Shown here: positions 32,599-40,481 of the stretch, piece after piece | Position numbering within the stretch: the stretch's first letter is position 1 | Layout: each line of letters starts with the position of its first letter | Assembly: GCF_900111685.1 (NCBI RefSeq) | Contig: NZ_FOHX01000027.1 | Coordinates: 42,864-106,863 of the forward strand | Direction: 5' to 3' | DNA length: 64,000 nt | From: Nonomuraea wenchangensis | GTDB lineage: Bacteria; Actinomycetota; Actinomycetes; Streptosporangiales; Streptosporangiaceae | The notes under the pieces: model-generated | Told to the model about the DNA's origin: nothing | The model's input: the letters and a program-made list of their open reading frames with translations, nothing else | Databases searched by the model: none | Program-made: the position numbers and the translations under genes

Positions 32599-33927
32599 GT
32601 GGACCCGCTGACGTTGTCGCTGATCGTCGCATGGGCGATCGTGCGCGCCCTGGGCGAGACGGCCTGGTACGGCTACCAGTCCGTCCGGCAGATCCCCGCC
32701 CGCCGGCGGCGCGCGATCGACGTCGGCTACGACCCGGCCGCTCCCGAGACGAAGCCGTTCACGTGGGAGCGGGTGTTCCGCCGCCGCGCTGAGGGCCGTC
32801 ACGCCGCCGCGGCGGTGTGCGCGCTCGGCGCGATGGCGCGAGGTGTTCTCTCGCTGATCGGCTCGCCGTTCACTCTGGCCCGTCAGGCGGGCGAGGGATG
32901 GCAGGCCGGGTGGGACGAGCAGCGCCGCCGCCTCGCCGAGAACGAGGAGTGGAAGGCGTGGTGGAAGGACTGGAAGGGGTGGTGGCTGGACCGGCCCGCG
33001 CCGGAGCCGGGGACGACCCGGCGGCCCCGTTTCCGCCGCCCTGACCCTGACGCTCCCGTACGGCCGAACCGCCGGCCCGCCAACACGTCCAGGCCACGGC
33101 CCAGCAGCGACGGAAGCGACGCTGCGCGGCCGACTGTGCGGGGCACCGTCGTGGACAGTCGCCGTCCGACGCCGGAACGTCCGGTCACCGGCGAGCGTCC
33201 GGCCCGGCGCCGCTCGGGTGACCGGCGACCGGTGTACGTGCCCCCCGCCCAGCGGACCACACCTCGCCGGCCACGGCCACTCATCGACCTCTCCATCACC
33301 CTCGACCTCCAGCGCGACCACCCGCGGCGTACGCACCCCGGCCAGCTCGCAGGGCCGGCCGCGACCGGTGCCGCGCCGACGCTCGTGGCCGTCATCGACC
33401 GCCCCGCTCCCGCACCCCCGGCGGTCACGAACGAGACGATTCCGGCAGCACCCGCACCGGCACTCACCGAAGGAGACCCTGACATGTCCGGACAGATCGC
33501 CACCCGCAGCGCAGGAACCGCCACCGCGACGCGCGGCGGAGGAACGTCCGCGCCCGCTCCTGTCGCCGTCAGGCACGAGGACGCCAAGCGCATCGGCGAG
33601 GCCATCGTCAAGCGCGTCGCGTCCCGTCTCCAAGAGATCGAAGCCCTCAAGGACCACATCAAGAGCGACATGGAGTGGATCTCCTCCCAGATCGATGACC
33701 TGGAAGCGGCCGGGATCGGTGGTGACCTGGTCGCCAACTGGTGCTTTGCCCTCACGGACGGCGAGATCGTCCACCAGACCGCCGTCAAGCTCACCAGCGA
33801 CACCGTCACCATGCACGGGTCCGCCCGTGACGCGCTCGCCGCGCAACGCCGCGCCGGAGACACGATGGCCGCCGCCAAGCGGCAGGTGGGCGAGGAGAAC
33901 GTCGCCGCCAACAAGGACTACTACTGA
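32599..33927 (+). CDS. Transfer-associated protein with Arg/Pro-rich linker and C-terminal helical domain
   Basis: In this 442-residue protein the N-terminal 110 residues hold amphipathic and hydrophobic segments (LTLSLIVAWAIVRALGETAW, GVLSLIGSPFTLARQAGEG). Residues about 115-300 are an Arg/Pro-rich disordered linker. Residues about 330-442 are a helical domain (AKRIGEAIVKRVASRLQEIE, IKSDMEWISSQIDDLEAAGI). It is the gene before traB. The C-terminal helices may contact TraB or DNA; this is inference. Confidence 0.65.
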   Translation: MDPLTLSLIVAWAIVRALGETAWYGYQSVRQIPARRRRAIDVGYDPAAPETKPFTWERVFRRRAEGRHAAAAVCALGAMARGVLSLIGSPFTLARQAGEGWQAGWDEQRRRLAENEEWKAWWKDWKGWWLDRPAPEPGTTRRPRFRRPDPDAPVRPNRRPANTSRPRPSSDGSDAARPTVRGTVVDSRRPTPERPVTGERPARRRSGDRRPVYVPPAQRTTPRRPRPLIDLSITLDLQRDHPRRTHPGQLAGPAATGAAPTLVAVIDRPAPAPPAVTNETIPAAPAPALTEGDPDMSGQIATRSAGTATATRGGGTSAPAPVAVRHEDAKRIGEAIVKRVASRLQEIEALKDHIKSDMEWISSQIDDLEAAGIGGDLVANWCFALTDGEIVHQTAVKLTSDTVTMHGSARDALAAQRRAGDTMAAAKRQVGEENVAANKDYY

Positions 33928-34000
33928 TCAGCTCAGCGCGCCGGGCCGAGCCCGGCGCTTCAGCCCCTCACCGACACGACCTGGAAGGAACCCCGCCGTC

Positions 34001-36052
34001 ATGACCGCCACGCCAACGGAGACGGACACCACTCGGGCTGCCGTACCGACGAGCGAAGCCGTCCTGGCCGCCGCCGGGCGGGCACCCGACCGCGACTTTC
34101 CCCTCGGTGGGGAGATGAACCGCGCCGCCATCACCTTGTGGGGGAAGTCCCGGATCGGTCTCGCCCCGGTCGGCGTCATCGCCGGCCTGGCCGCCGCCGG
34201 GCACGCCATGCATGAGAACGCCGCGAACCCGCTCATCGGCGTCGTGATTCCCGCCGCTGCGCTGGCTGCCGCGCTCACCAAACACCGGGTGCGCGCGTGG
34301 CTGGCTGCCGCGCCGTGGCGGCGCACCTGGGCGACCGGGTGCCTGGCCGCCGCCGCCGCGAGCACGTCCACCGTCGCCGTTCACGGGCTGCATGGCAACC
34401 TCGCTGCGCTGGTCGCGGCTGGGTCGCTGCTGGCCGCCCCGTGGTGGTGGGCGAACCGGTGGGTGCCGCGCCGGGCGTGGGAGGCTCCGGCCCGCCACGG
34501 CAAGCCGGACGCCGCCGGCGAGCAGCCGTCGGCGCAGACCGCGACAGAGGGTGCGCAGCCGGTGCAGGCAGCGCCCACGCACCCCGCGATCGAGGCCGCC
34601 CGCCACCCGCACCAGGACCGCTGGGACAACACCCTCGGCAAGCATGAGCTGGCAGGCACCACACTGGAGGAGCCGCAGACGGTGCTCGACCACAAGGGCG
34701 AGCCGAACGGCGCCGCGTTCGTCATCAACGGCTCCGACGCCCGCGTGTCCTGGACGAAGATATTTCAGCGGCTGTCGGACATCTACGCCACCTACGACGC
34801 CCCCAACGTGGAAAAACTCGTCCACGTCGAGCGGCACCAGGGGTGGGAGACCCGCGCACGCCTGGTGATTCTCGAGCGTGACCCGTTCGCCGAGGTGATC
34901 GAGTGGTCGCGGCCCATGCTGGACGACAAGGGCACGGTGCCGTTCGCGGTCTACCCGGACGGGTCCGGGTGGGCGCCGTACACGCTGTACGTGCCGGGCT
35001 GGGGTACCCCGCACGACATGGTGGTTGGCGAGACCGGCGGCGGCAAGGGCGGCGGCCTGCGGCTGATCGCGATCGAGACGCTGGCGTTCGGCAGCCGCCT
35101 CGTCCTCATGGACCCGCACCTGACCGGCGCTCTGGAGGACTGCACCGGCCTGGTCCGCAACCCGCTGTCCACCCCCCAGGAGATCCTCGCCGGGATGCGC
35201 GGCATCGAGGCGGCGCTGGAGGAACGCATCATCATGCGCGCCGAGCTGGGCAAGGAGCGGTTCGGACCCGAGTTCGGGCATAACATCCTGCACGCGATGG
35301 TGGACGAGACGTCGCAGGTCATGACGATGGACAAGGAGATCGGTCGTATTCTCGGCCGCGTCTACCGGGAGGGCCGCAAGTTCTACGTCAAGGGGTCGCT
35401 CGCGGACCAGTCCACCGCGTTCGGTGACCTGCTCGGCCACTCCGGCGCGGTCATCCGTGACCAGGCGCAGGGCGGCAACACGATCTTGTACCGGATGTCG
35501 CCGCAGGAGGGGCGCCGCACCAACCCTGGTGTGCCGTTGCCGAAGCCGCCGCACGAGCTACCCCAATGGATCAACGAGGATCTGAAGATCCGCGCCACCG
35601 GCGTCGGGTACGTGCTGGGCGGCTCGTCGCGGGCGCTGATGTCGCGCACCCAGTGGGTCCCCTCGGAGGCGTTCGCCGCCTGGTGCCCGCCCGTCGAGCG
35701 GCAGGTGCTGGACGACCGCACCGAGGAGGCGTTCGAGCGCGGGTTCGAGCGGGCGATGGGCCGCATGACCGGCGACGAAGGCCAGCCCTCCCGCGACCGT
35801 GACCGCGACGAGGGAGCGGCCGGCGGCAAAGTGACGGCGCTGTACCCGCAGAGCGACCCCGACGAGGACGAGCGGTTGACGCGGCGGCTCCTGGAGTTCC
35901 TGCACGACCAGGGCGGGCACGCCACTCGCGCGCAGATCTCCGACGCGGGGATCTGCCCGGCGACGAAGGCGCACCGGCTGCTGACCGAGCTGGAGAAGTC
36001 CGGCGAGGTCACCCAGCCGCAGCGCGGCGAGTTCCGGCTGCGTGCCTCGTGA
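34001..36052 (+). CDS. traB: FtsK/SpoIIIE-type conjugal DNA translocase (TraB-like)
   Basis: Start ATG 34001, with GGAAGGA upstream, gives 683 residues; a longer reading is the shadow of the previous gene. Membrane segments lie near residues 50-150 (APVGVIAGLAAAGHAMHE, NLAALVAAGSLLAAPWWW). The ATPase has Walker A GETGGGKG near 343 and Walker B-type HAMVDETSQV near 433. Residues about 615-683 form a winged helix (TRAQISDAGICPATKAHRLL), the expected site-recognition domain. Such hexameric pumps transfer double-stranded plasmid DNA between actinomycete hyphae. Confidence 0.9.
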   Translation: MTATPTETDTTRAAVPTSEAVLAAAGRAPDRDFPLGGEMNRAAITLWGKSRIGLAPVGVIAGLAAAGHAMHENAANPLIGVVIPAAALAAALTKHRVRAWLAAAPWRRTWATGCLAAAAASTSTVAVHGLHGNLAALVAAGSLLAAPWWWANRWVPRRAWEAPARHGKPDAAGEQPSAQTATEGAQPVQAAPTHPAIEAARHPHQDRWDNTLGKHELAGTTLEEPQTVLDHKGEPNGAAFVINGSDARVSWTKIFQRLSDIYATYDAPNVEKLVHVERHQGWETRARLVILERDPFAEVIEWSRPMLDDKGTVPFAVYPDGSGWAPYTLYVPGWGTPHDMVVGETGGGKGGGLRLIAIETLAFGSRLVLMDPHLTGALEDCTGLVRNPLSTPQEILAGMRGIEAALEERIIMRAELGKERFGPEFGHNILHAMVDETSQVMTMDKEIGRILGRVYREGRKFYVKGSLADQSTAFGDLLGHSGAVIRDQAQGGNTILYRMSPQEGRRTNPGVPLPKPPHELPQWINEDLKIRATGVGYVLGGSSRALMSRTQWVPSEAFAAWCPPVERQVLDDRTEEAFERGFERAMGRMTGDEGQPSRDRDRDEGAAGGKVTALYPQSDPDEDERLTRRLLEFLHDQGGHATRAQISDAGICPATKAHRLLTELEKSGEVTQPQRGEFRLRAS

Positions 36053-36063
36053 ACGGCAGCACG

Positions 36064-36675
36064 TCAGGAGGCCAGCCGCGTTATCCGCTGCCGCAGCAAG
36101 GGAGCCGCGACCTGGGCCGCGAGGAACCCCGCCGGGGGTTCCTCGCCAGCGCGTTCGGCGTACCAGGTCAGCGCGTCATGCACGCTCTGGCGGCCGACCC
36201 ATTCGGTGGCCAGCTCGTCGGCCGCGTGGACCCGTTCACGGAAAGCGGCAGCGCCGATCAGCCGCTCCCGCCAGCCGAAGAACACGCCGATGAGCGCGAT
36301 GCCCCCGCTGAACATCAGCCACGGGCTGCCGGCCAGCATGCCGAGCACGAAGGCGGCGATGCTCACCTTGGCCAGGGTGGGAGCCCACCACCCTGCGCGT
36401 TCGCGAGCGCGCTGCCCTGGAGCGTCGGCGAGGGAAGCGGAGGCGACTTCGACGGCGACGATGCCCTTGATCACGTCGCGCGGCGCCTCGATGGCCATCC
36501 GCTGGCCGACCGTGAGCACCGGCCGGGGCCTGTCCGGTGTTGGCCTGGCGACCGTGATGGCGATGCCGTCCCCGGCGACGAGCACGTCCGGGTCGCGGAA
36601 CTGCTCGGGCACGGGGATCTCCGCGACCCGGTCGCGGACGAGCTGCGCGTAGGACTCGGCGTGCGAGGGCTCCAT
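36064..36675 (-). CDS. Leftward membrane protein
   Basis: The ATG at 36675 gives 203 residues (EPSHAESYAQLVRDRVAEIP at the start). Two hydrophobic segments (VSIAAFVLGMLAGSPWLMF, GGIALIGVFFGW) lie mid-protein. It converges on traB with 11 bases between stops and diverges from the next membrane gene. A role in limiting transfer or entry exclusion is possible but unproven. Confidence 0.65.
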   Translation of the reverse strand: MEPSHAESYAQLVRDRVAEIPVPEQFRDPDVLVAGDGIAITVARPTPDRPRPVLTVGQRMAIEAPRDVIKGIVAVEVASASLADAPGQRARERAGWWAPTLAKVSIAAFVLGMLAGSPWLMFSGGIALIGVFFGWRERLIGAAAFRERVHAADELATEWVGRQSVHDALTWYAERAGEEPPAGFLAAQVAAPLLRQRITRLAS

Positions 36676-36738
36676 GCGCGCATGGTAAGTCCGGCCCCTA
36701 CAGGTCGTACAGGACGGAATTCCCGCAGTGATCACGGC

Positions 36739-37068
36739 ATGCGACTGCTGATGCGGGTGTTGCCGCTGGTCGGATGGGTGGCCGCCGCGCCGCTGCTCGG
36801 CCTCGCCGCCGGCGTGACCCGAGCGGACCTGCTGCTCGTGGTGCCCGCGACGGCTCTGGCCGTGACCCTGGTCGCGGTGACCGTCCGGCGGCGCGTCTCC
36901 CCGTTTGCGCTTGCGCCAACGATCACCGCGACGGTACTGCTGGCCGCCCTGACGTGGGGGCCGATCACCGGGGGCGCGCTGTGCGTCACCGCCGCCCTGG
37001 CCGCTGACCAGGCCATGAGCTTCCTGCGGCGGCCCCGCCGCAGGTCAACCGGCCCACGACGGGCCTGA
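36739..37068 (+). CDS. Small multi-pass membrane protein
   Basis: From ATG 36739, 109 residues with three membrane segments (LPLVGWVAAAPLLGLAAGV, LLLVVPATALAVTLVAVTV, ITATVLLAALTWGPITGGAL) and a basic C terminus. It is divergent from the leftward membrane gene across a 63-bp gap. A degenerate copy of the 18-bp palindrome lies inside it. Function unknown. Confidence 0.65.
   Translation: MRLLMRVLPLVGWVAAAPLLGLAAGVTRADLLLVVPATALAVTLVAVTVRRRVSPFALAPTITATVLLAALTWGPITGGALCVTAALAADQAMSFLRRPRRRSTGPRRA
36903..36920. repeat. Degenerate palindrome copy inside a gene
   Basis: GTTTGCG-CTTG-CGCCAAC has one arm mismatch and lies in coding sequence (PFALAPT). It fits the dispersed family but could be chance, so I rate it low. 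Confidence 0.35.
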
Positions 37069-37082
37069 CGAAAGGAACACCC

Positions 37083-37481
37083 GTGATCAGAGTCATCTCG
37101 TTCGGGTTCGGTCACGAGCCCCCGCCGCGCGCCGACCTCGTCATCGACGTGCGCGAGCTCCTGCGCAACCCGCACCACGACCCCGCCTTGCGGGAGATGA
37201 CGGGACTGGACGAGCCGGTCCGCCGCCACGTGCTGGACACGCCCGGTGCGCTCGGGCTCCTCCACCACGTGGCGGCCACGGCATCCGCTCTCGCCGCCGA
37301 CCTGGCGCCCCAGAACCGGACGGTCACGGTGGCCTGGGGATGCAGCGGCGGGCGGCACCGCGCCGCCGCCCTCGCCGAGGAAACCGCCGATCTGCTGTGG
37401 GCGTCGGGCGTGAACATCGTCCACGTCGAGCACCGCGACGTGGACAAACCCCTCCTCGCCCCGCAGGAGGTGCAGGCATGA
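37083..37481 (+). CDS. RapZ C-terminal-domain-like protein
   Basis: This 132-residue protein (IRVISFGFGHEPPPRADLVI, DVRELLRNPHHDPALREMTG) ends in the signature WGCSGGRHRAAALAEE near residues 83-97, matching the C-terminal domain of RapZ (IGCTGGxHRS-type). It lacks the N-terminal kinase half. On actinomycete elements such proteins occur next to NUDIX genes, as here, where the next gene overlaps it. It probably binds a nucleotide or RNA ligand. Confidence 0.8.
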   Translation: MIRVISFGFGHEPPPRADLVIDVRELLRNPHHDPALREMTGLDEPVRRHVLDTPGALGLLHHVAATASALAADLAPQNRTVTVAWGCSGGRHRAAALAEETADLLWASGVNIVHVEHRDVDKPLLAPQEVQA

Positions 37482-38026
37482 AGACCTGCGACAACACCAG
37501 CGTCGGAGCCCTCATCTTCGACCAGCAGGGGCGGCTGCTCGTGTTCGACCGCAACACCGACCCGCCCGGCGTCGCCGGCCCGGCCGGGCACGTGGACGAC
37601 CACGGCGGCCCTATGGACGCCGTCTGCACGGAGGTGTTCGAGGAGGTCGGGCTGACCGTCATGTCGGCCGAGCTGGTCACGGGCGGCTGGCACCCGAACC
37701 AGTGCCGCCGCCTGCCCGGCCCGCGCGGGGTCGGCCACCAGTGGCAAATCTTCCGCGTCGAGGTCGCCGGGGAGCTGAACCCGAGCACGCGGGAGACCCG
37801 CAACGCGCGCTGGGCCGACCGTGTCGAGCTCCAGTCGCTGACGCATCGCACGATCGACTACGCCTGCGGGTGGCTCGCCTACGAGGAGTTCCGCGCCCGG
37901 CCGGGGATCGAGCCGGTGTGGCTGCCGACGCTCGTCGCCGTGGGCCTGGTGGACGTGGCGCCGGAGCAGATGGCGCTGTTCAAGGAACTCATCGCGCGGC
38001 CCCTTCCGCAGGGGGATCGCGCATGA
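37478..38026 (+). CDS. NUDIX hydrolase, possible Pif-like transfer-immunity protein
   Basis: The ATG at 37478 overlaps the previous stop, giving 182 residues. The Nudix box near 37-60 (GHVDDHG, TEVFEEVGLTV) keeps the catalytic EVFEEVG core but departs at the first Glu and the Arg. In pSAM2 the immunity factor Pif is a Nudix protein that blocks entry into cells already carrying the element; the neighbourhood (traB nearby) suggests the same job. Housekeeping nucleotide hydrolysis is the alternative. Confidence 0.8.
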   Translation: MKTCDNTSVGALIFDQQGRLLVFDRNTDPPGVAGPAGHVDDHGGPMDAVCTEVFEEVGLTVMSAELVTGGWHPNQCRRLPGPRGVGHQWQIFRVEVAGELNPSTRETRNARWADRVELQSLTHRTIDYACGWLAYEEFRARPGIEPVWLPTLVAVGLVDVAPEQMALFKELIARPLPQGDRA

Positions 38027-38361
38027 GCGGCGAGGTCATCACCCGCTACGCCAACCGGGCTGGCGCGGTCGTCGAGCTGCACCACCAGCGGTTCACCACG
38101 AAGACCGATTATCGGGGCTACTACCACGACGAGACGTCGTTCGAGCTGAGCGGCTTCAACTGGCGCTGCTTGGGATGCGGTGTCACCGGGTGCAGCGACA
38201 TCTACAAGGACCGTGCGTACCGCGACCTCGACAAGGCTCGCGCGGGTGGGCAGGAGCACGCCGACGCCTGCTCGGCGCTGCCACCCGAGGAGGAGCAGGA
38301 GGAACAGCGGCGACGCGGACTGTCCGCGTGGGTGTCCGGTCTTCTCGGGGGAGGGTCTTGA
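38023..38361 (+). CDS. Hypothetical Cys-containing protein
   Basis: The ATG at 38023 overlaps the NUDIX stop, giving 112 residues (SGEVITRYANRAGAVVELHH). Cys residues in RCLGCGVTGC and HADACSAL resemble a small zinc site. It has an acidic C-terminal helix. It is co-translated with its neighbours. Unrecognised. Confidence 0.65.
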   Translation: MSGEVITRYANRAGAVVELHHQRFTTKTDYRGYYHDETSFELSGFNWRCLGCGVTGCSDIYKDRAYRDLDKARAGGQEHADACSALPPEEEQEEQRRRGLSAWVSGLLGGGS

Positions 38362-38531
38362 TGTCCACCACTTCGGCTCGCCCAAAGCGTTCGCCGCTGG
38401 TCGCCGACGTCTTGTATGGCGTCGCGGGCGCGCTCGCCACCCTCGCGGTCGTCACCTACGCGGTGGCGGCCGTCACCGGCCGCACCACCAACCCCCTCGA
38501 CCAGGCCGACAGGAGTCCCCGGTCATGCTGA
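38361..38531 (+). CDS. Short single-pass membrane protein
   Basis: The ATG at 38361 overlaps the previous stop (TGATG) and encodes 56 residues with one membrane helix (VADVLYGVAGALATLAVVTY). It overlaps the next gene by 7 bases. The tight coupling supports it despite its size. Confidence 0.6.
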   Translation: MSTTSARPKRSPLVADVLYGVAGALATLAVVTYAVAAVTGRTTNPLDQADRSPRSC

Positions 38532-39379
38532 TCCTTCCCTTCGCCGACATCCCCGGCAACACCCACCACGTCTCCGAGGACAACCCCGCCTACGTCACCC
38601 ACGCCGATCAGTACCGGATGAGCTGGGCCACCATCATCGAGCGGAGCCACCCGAACTGGGACGCGCTCACCGAGGGCTTCGTCGAGGAGTACCGGCCGAC
38701 CGACACGTTCGGCGTCGCCGGTGCGGAGAGCCAGGAGCACTCCCTGATCTGGCTCGGCCCGGCCGACGTCATCGCCCGGCTCCAGGCCAACCCGGTCGAT
38801 GTTCCGTGGTCGGAGTTCAACCAGCACGGCATCTGGGCCGACCGGTGGCCGAACGGCGACGCGTGGAACGCGCTGATCCCGCGCACCACGTGGAACCCGG
38901 ACGGCCAGGGCGTCGTCACCGAGTACCCGTTCGAGGACGGCAACGGCAGCGTCGTCGTGTACGAGATGCTCGGCCGGCCCGCGCTGCTGTCGCCGGGAGT
39001 GAGCGAGTCGCCGGAGGGGCCGACTCCGCTGGTTACCTGGCACTGCACCCGGTGCCACGAGGAAGGCGACAGCCGCGACCGGTTCATGTCGGCCGCCCCG
39101 TCCGACCGGCGGACGGTGTGCATGAAGGCGCGGAAGCACATGCGGCCGGGCCAGTGCCGGGCCGAGGAGGCCAACGCCCGCGGCGACCGCATGGTGGCGG
39201 TCGTGCAGGAGGTGTTCGGTCGGCCCGTGACCGGCAACACCGCGGGCCTGTACGCAGCCCAGTGCGCGACGAAGGACCTCGACCCGAACGGGATCATGAT
39301 GACCAGCTCGTGCGCCGAGGTCAGCGAGGCACGGACGCACACCGACCGGCACCGCGTGGCGATTGGCGGCGGAAGCTGA
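38525..39379 (+). CDS. Hypothetical protein with Cys pairs
   Basis: From ATG 38525, 284 residues (LILPFADIPGNTHHVSEDNP). It contains WHCTRCHEEGD and further Cys/His residues (VCMKARKHMRPGQC), a probable metal site. The first half looks beta-rich with aromatic patches. A longer reading in this frame is a shadow of upstream genes. Function unknown. Confidence 0.65.
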   Translation: MLILPFADIPGNTHHVSEDNPAYVTHADQYRMSWATIIERSHPNWDALTEGFVEEYRPTDTFGVAGAESQEHSLIWLGPADVIARLQANPVDVPWSEFNQHGIWADRWPNGDAWNALIPRTTWNPDGQGVVTEYPFEDGNGSVVVYEMLGRPALLSPGVSESPEGPTPLVTWHCTRCHEEGDSRDRFMSAAPSDRRTVCMKARKHMRPGQCRAEEANARGDRMVAVVQEVFGRPVTGNTAGLYAAQCATKDLDPNGIMMTSSCAEVSEARTHTDRHRVAIGGGS

Positions 39380-39705
39380 TGCCGTACGTGCACACGGACG
39401 GGCGGCCGGCCGGGGCCCGGATCACGCCGGAGACGCATCCGGGCAGGTGGCTGCCGGAGGATGTGGCGCTGTTCCGGCAGGGCCTCTGCTGCCACGTCAC
39501 CGAGCAGGGCAACTGGACCGGGACCACACACTGCGGTAAGCCGTCCGACCCGGAGGCGGACTTCGGCTACTGCACGGAGGACGCGCTGCGCAGCGAGGAC
39601 GAGGGCGGCGCGAACTGGTGGTCCGGCTTGGGCGAGGAGCACGAAGACCCGTCCATCGACTGGAAGCGTGACCCGGCCCTGCTGGAGCAGCACGCACAAG
39701 GATGA
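39379..39705 (+). CDS. Hypothetical Cys-containing protein
   Basis: The ATG at 39379 overlaps the previous stop (TGATG) and gives 108 residues (PYVHTDGRPAGARITPETHP). Cys residues at LCCHVTEQG, THCGKPS and YCTEDAL suggest a small metal-binding fold. It ends the NUDIX operon and is followed by a 300-bp gap. Confidence 0.65.
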   Translation: MPYVHTDGRPAGARITPETHPGRWLPEDVALFRQGLCCHVTEQGNWTGTTHCGKPSDPEADFGYCTEDALRSEDEGGANWWSGLGEEHEDPSIDWKRDPALLEQHAQG

Positions 39706-40009
39706 TCCGATCTTCCGACCAATCGGAATGATCAAGCAAGAGTGCAGGTCACAGGGCTAGTCGTGGCCTAGTGGACAGATCCAAGCAGGCGACCATATGG
39801 TGTCAGGCGACGCGCGTTGATCGCGTCTCTTGCGCCGCTATCCGAGGTGATCGTTTCGGAGAGCGGCGCGGAGACGCGATCATCCGGCCGCCAGCCCCTC
39901 AAGGTCGCGCGGGAAGGGCCTTACATGATCGAGAACACGGAAAGTTGTGGCGCGACACGCCCGCGTGTCACTGGAATCGCGAATCGCATCTACGCCATCA
40001 TTGGCCACC
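39706..40009. other. Structured gap with large imperfect stem-loop
   Basis: A hairpin TTCCGA-CCAA-TCGGAA (39713-39728) is followed by a large imperfect stem: 39818-39845 against 39856-39882, matching through TGATCGCGTCTC, GCGCCGCT and TCCGA with two small mismatched spots, loop about 10 bases. No gene is seen. It lies upstream of a possible RHH-like protein and the rep candidate, so a role in replication control or origin function is plausible. Confidence 0.6.
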
Positions 40010-40249
40010 ATGAGCGGAAGCAGACCCGGACGCGATGCCACGGTGATCTACAAGCACACCATGCGCTACGAGCGGCAGGACGTCCTCGACGCAGTGAGGG
40101 CCCTGGCCGCCAGTCGGGGATCACTGTCACGTGCGGTCGAGGAACTGCTTGCTTCTGCGCTCGGCCTGGGCGACCAGCGCCCGGACGACGAGCAGCAGCA
40201 GCTCACGCTCGGCCAGTCCACACCCCACGACAGGATGGTGGCTGCCTAG
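40010..40249 (+). CDS. Small putative ribbon-helix-helix-like protein
   Basis: The ATG at 40010 gives 79 residues. The pattern YKHTMRYERQDVLDAVRALA, then SRGSLSRAVEELLASAL, looks like a short strand plus two helices, as in CopG-type regulators. No Shine-Dalgarno site is visible, and a GTG at 39947 is an alternative start. A terminator follows. It may control the rep gene copy number. Confidence 0.5.
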   Translation: MSGSRPGRDATVIYKHTMRYERQDVLDAVRALAASRGSLSRAVEELLASALGLGDQRPDDEQQQLTLGQSTPHDRMVAA

Positions 40250-40298
40250 CCGAAGGGCAGGCGCTTCACCGTGAAGGAGAACCCCTAACAACAAGAAA

Positions 40299-40321
40299 GC
40301 CCCGCAGAGCGGGGCGTTTCT
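40299..40321 (+). terminator. Intrinsic terminator
   Basis: GCCCCGC-AGA-GCGGGGC is followed by GTTTCTCT. This is a good rho-independent terminator between the small RHH-like gene and the rep gene leader. Confidence 0.85.
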
Positions 40322-40481
40322 CTGACGAGCGATCCACTACGTCGTTCGGCTCCAGGTTTCCTAGGCCACGAGAGCTGAGCAACAAGGAGGATCGTCCGGC
40401 CGGTTTGACCGCGTCGGCCTGGTTGGCCGCCCGCGGGCTTTGTTGTGCCTCCTGACCCACATCAGAAAGGCAATCGCCATT

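Noticed and set aside
33218..34000. N-terminal extension of the translocase
   Set aside because: It overlaps the preceding gene in another frame and is low-complexity; ATG 34001 has GGAAGGA and gives the normal family length.
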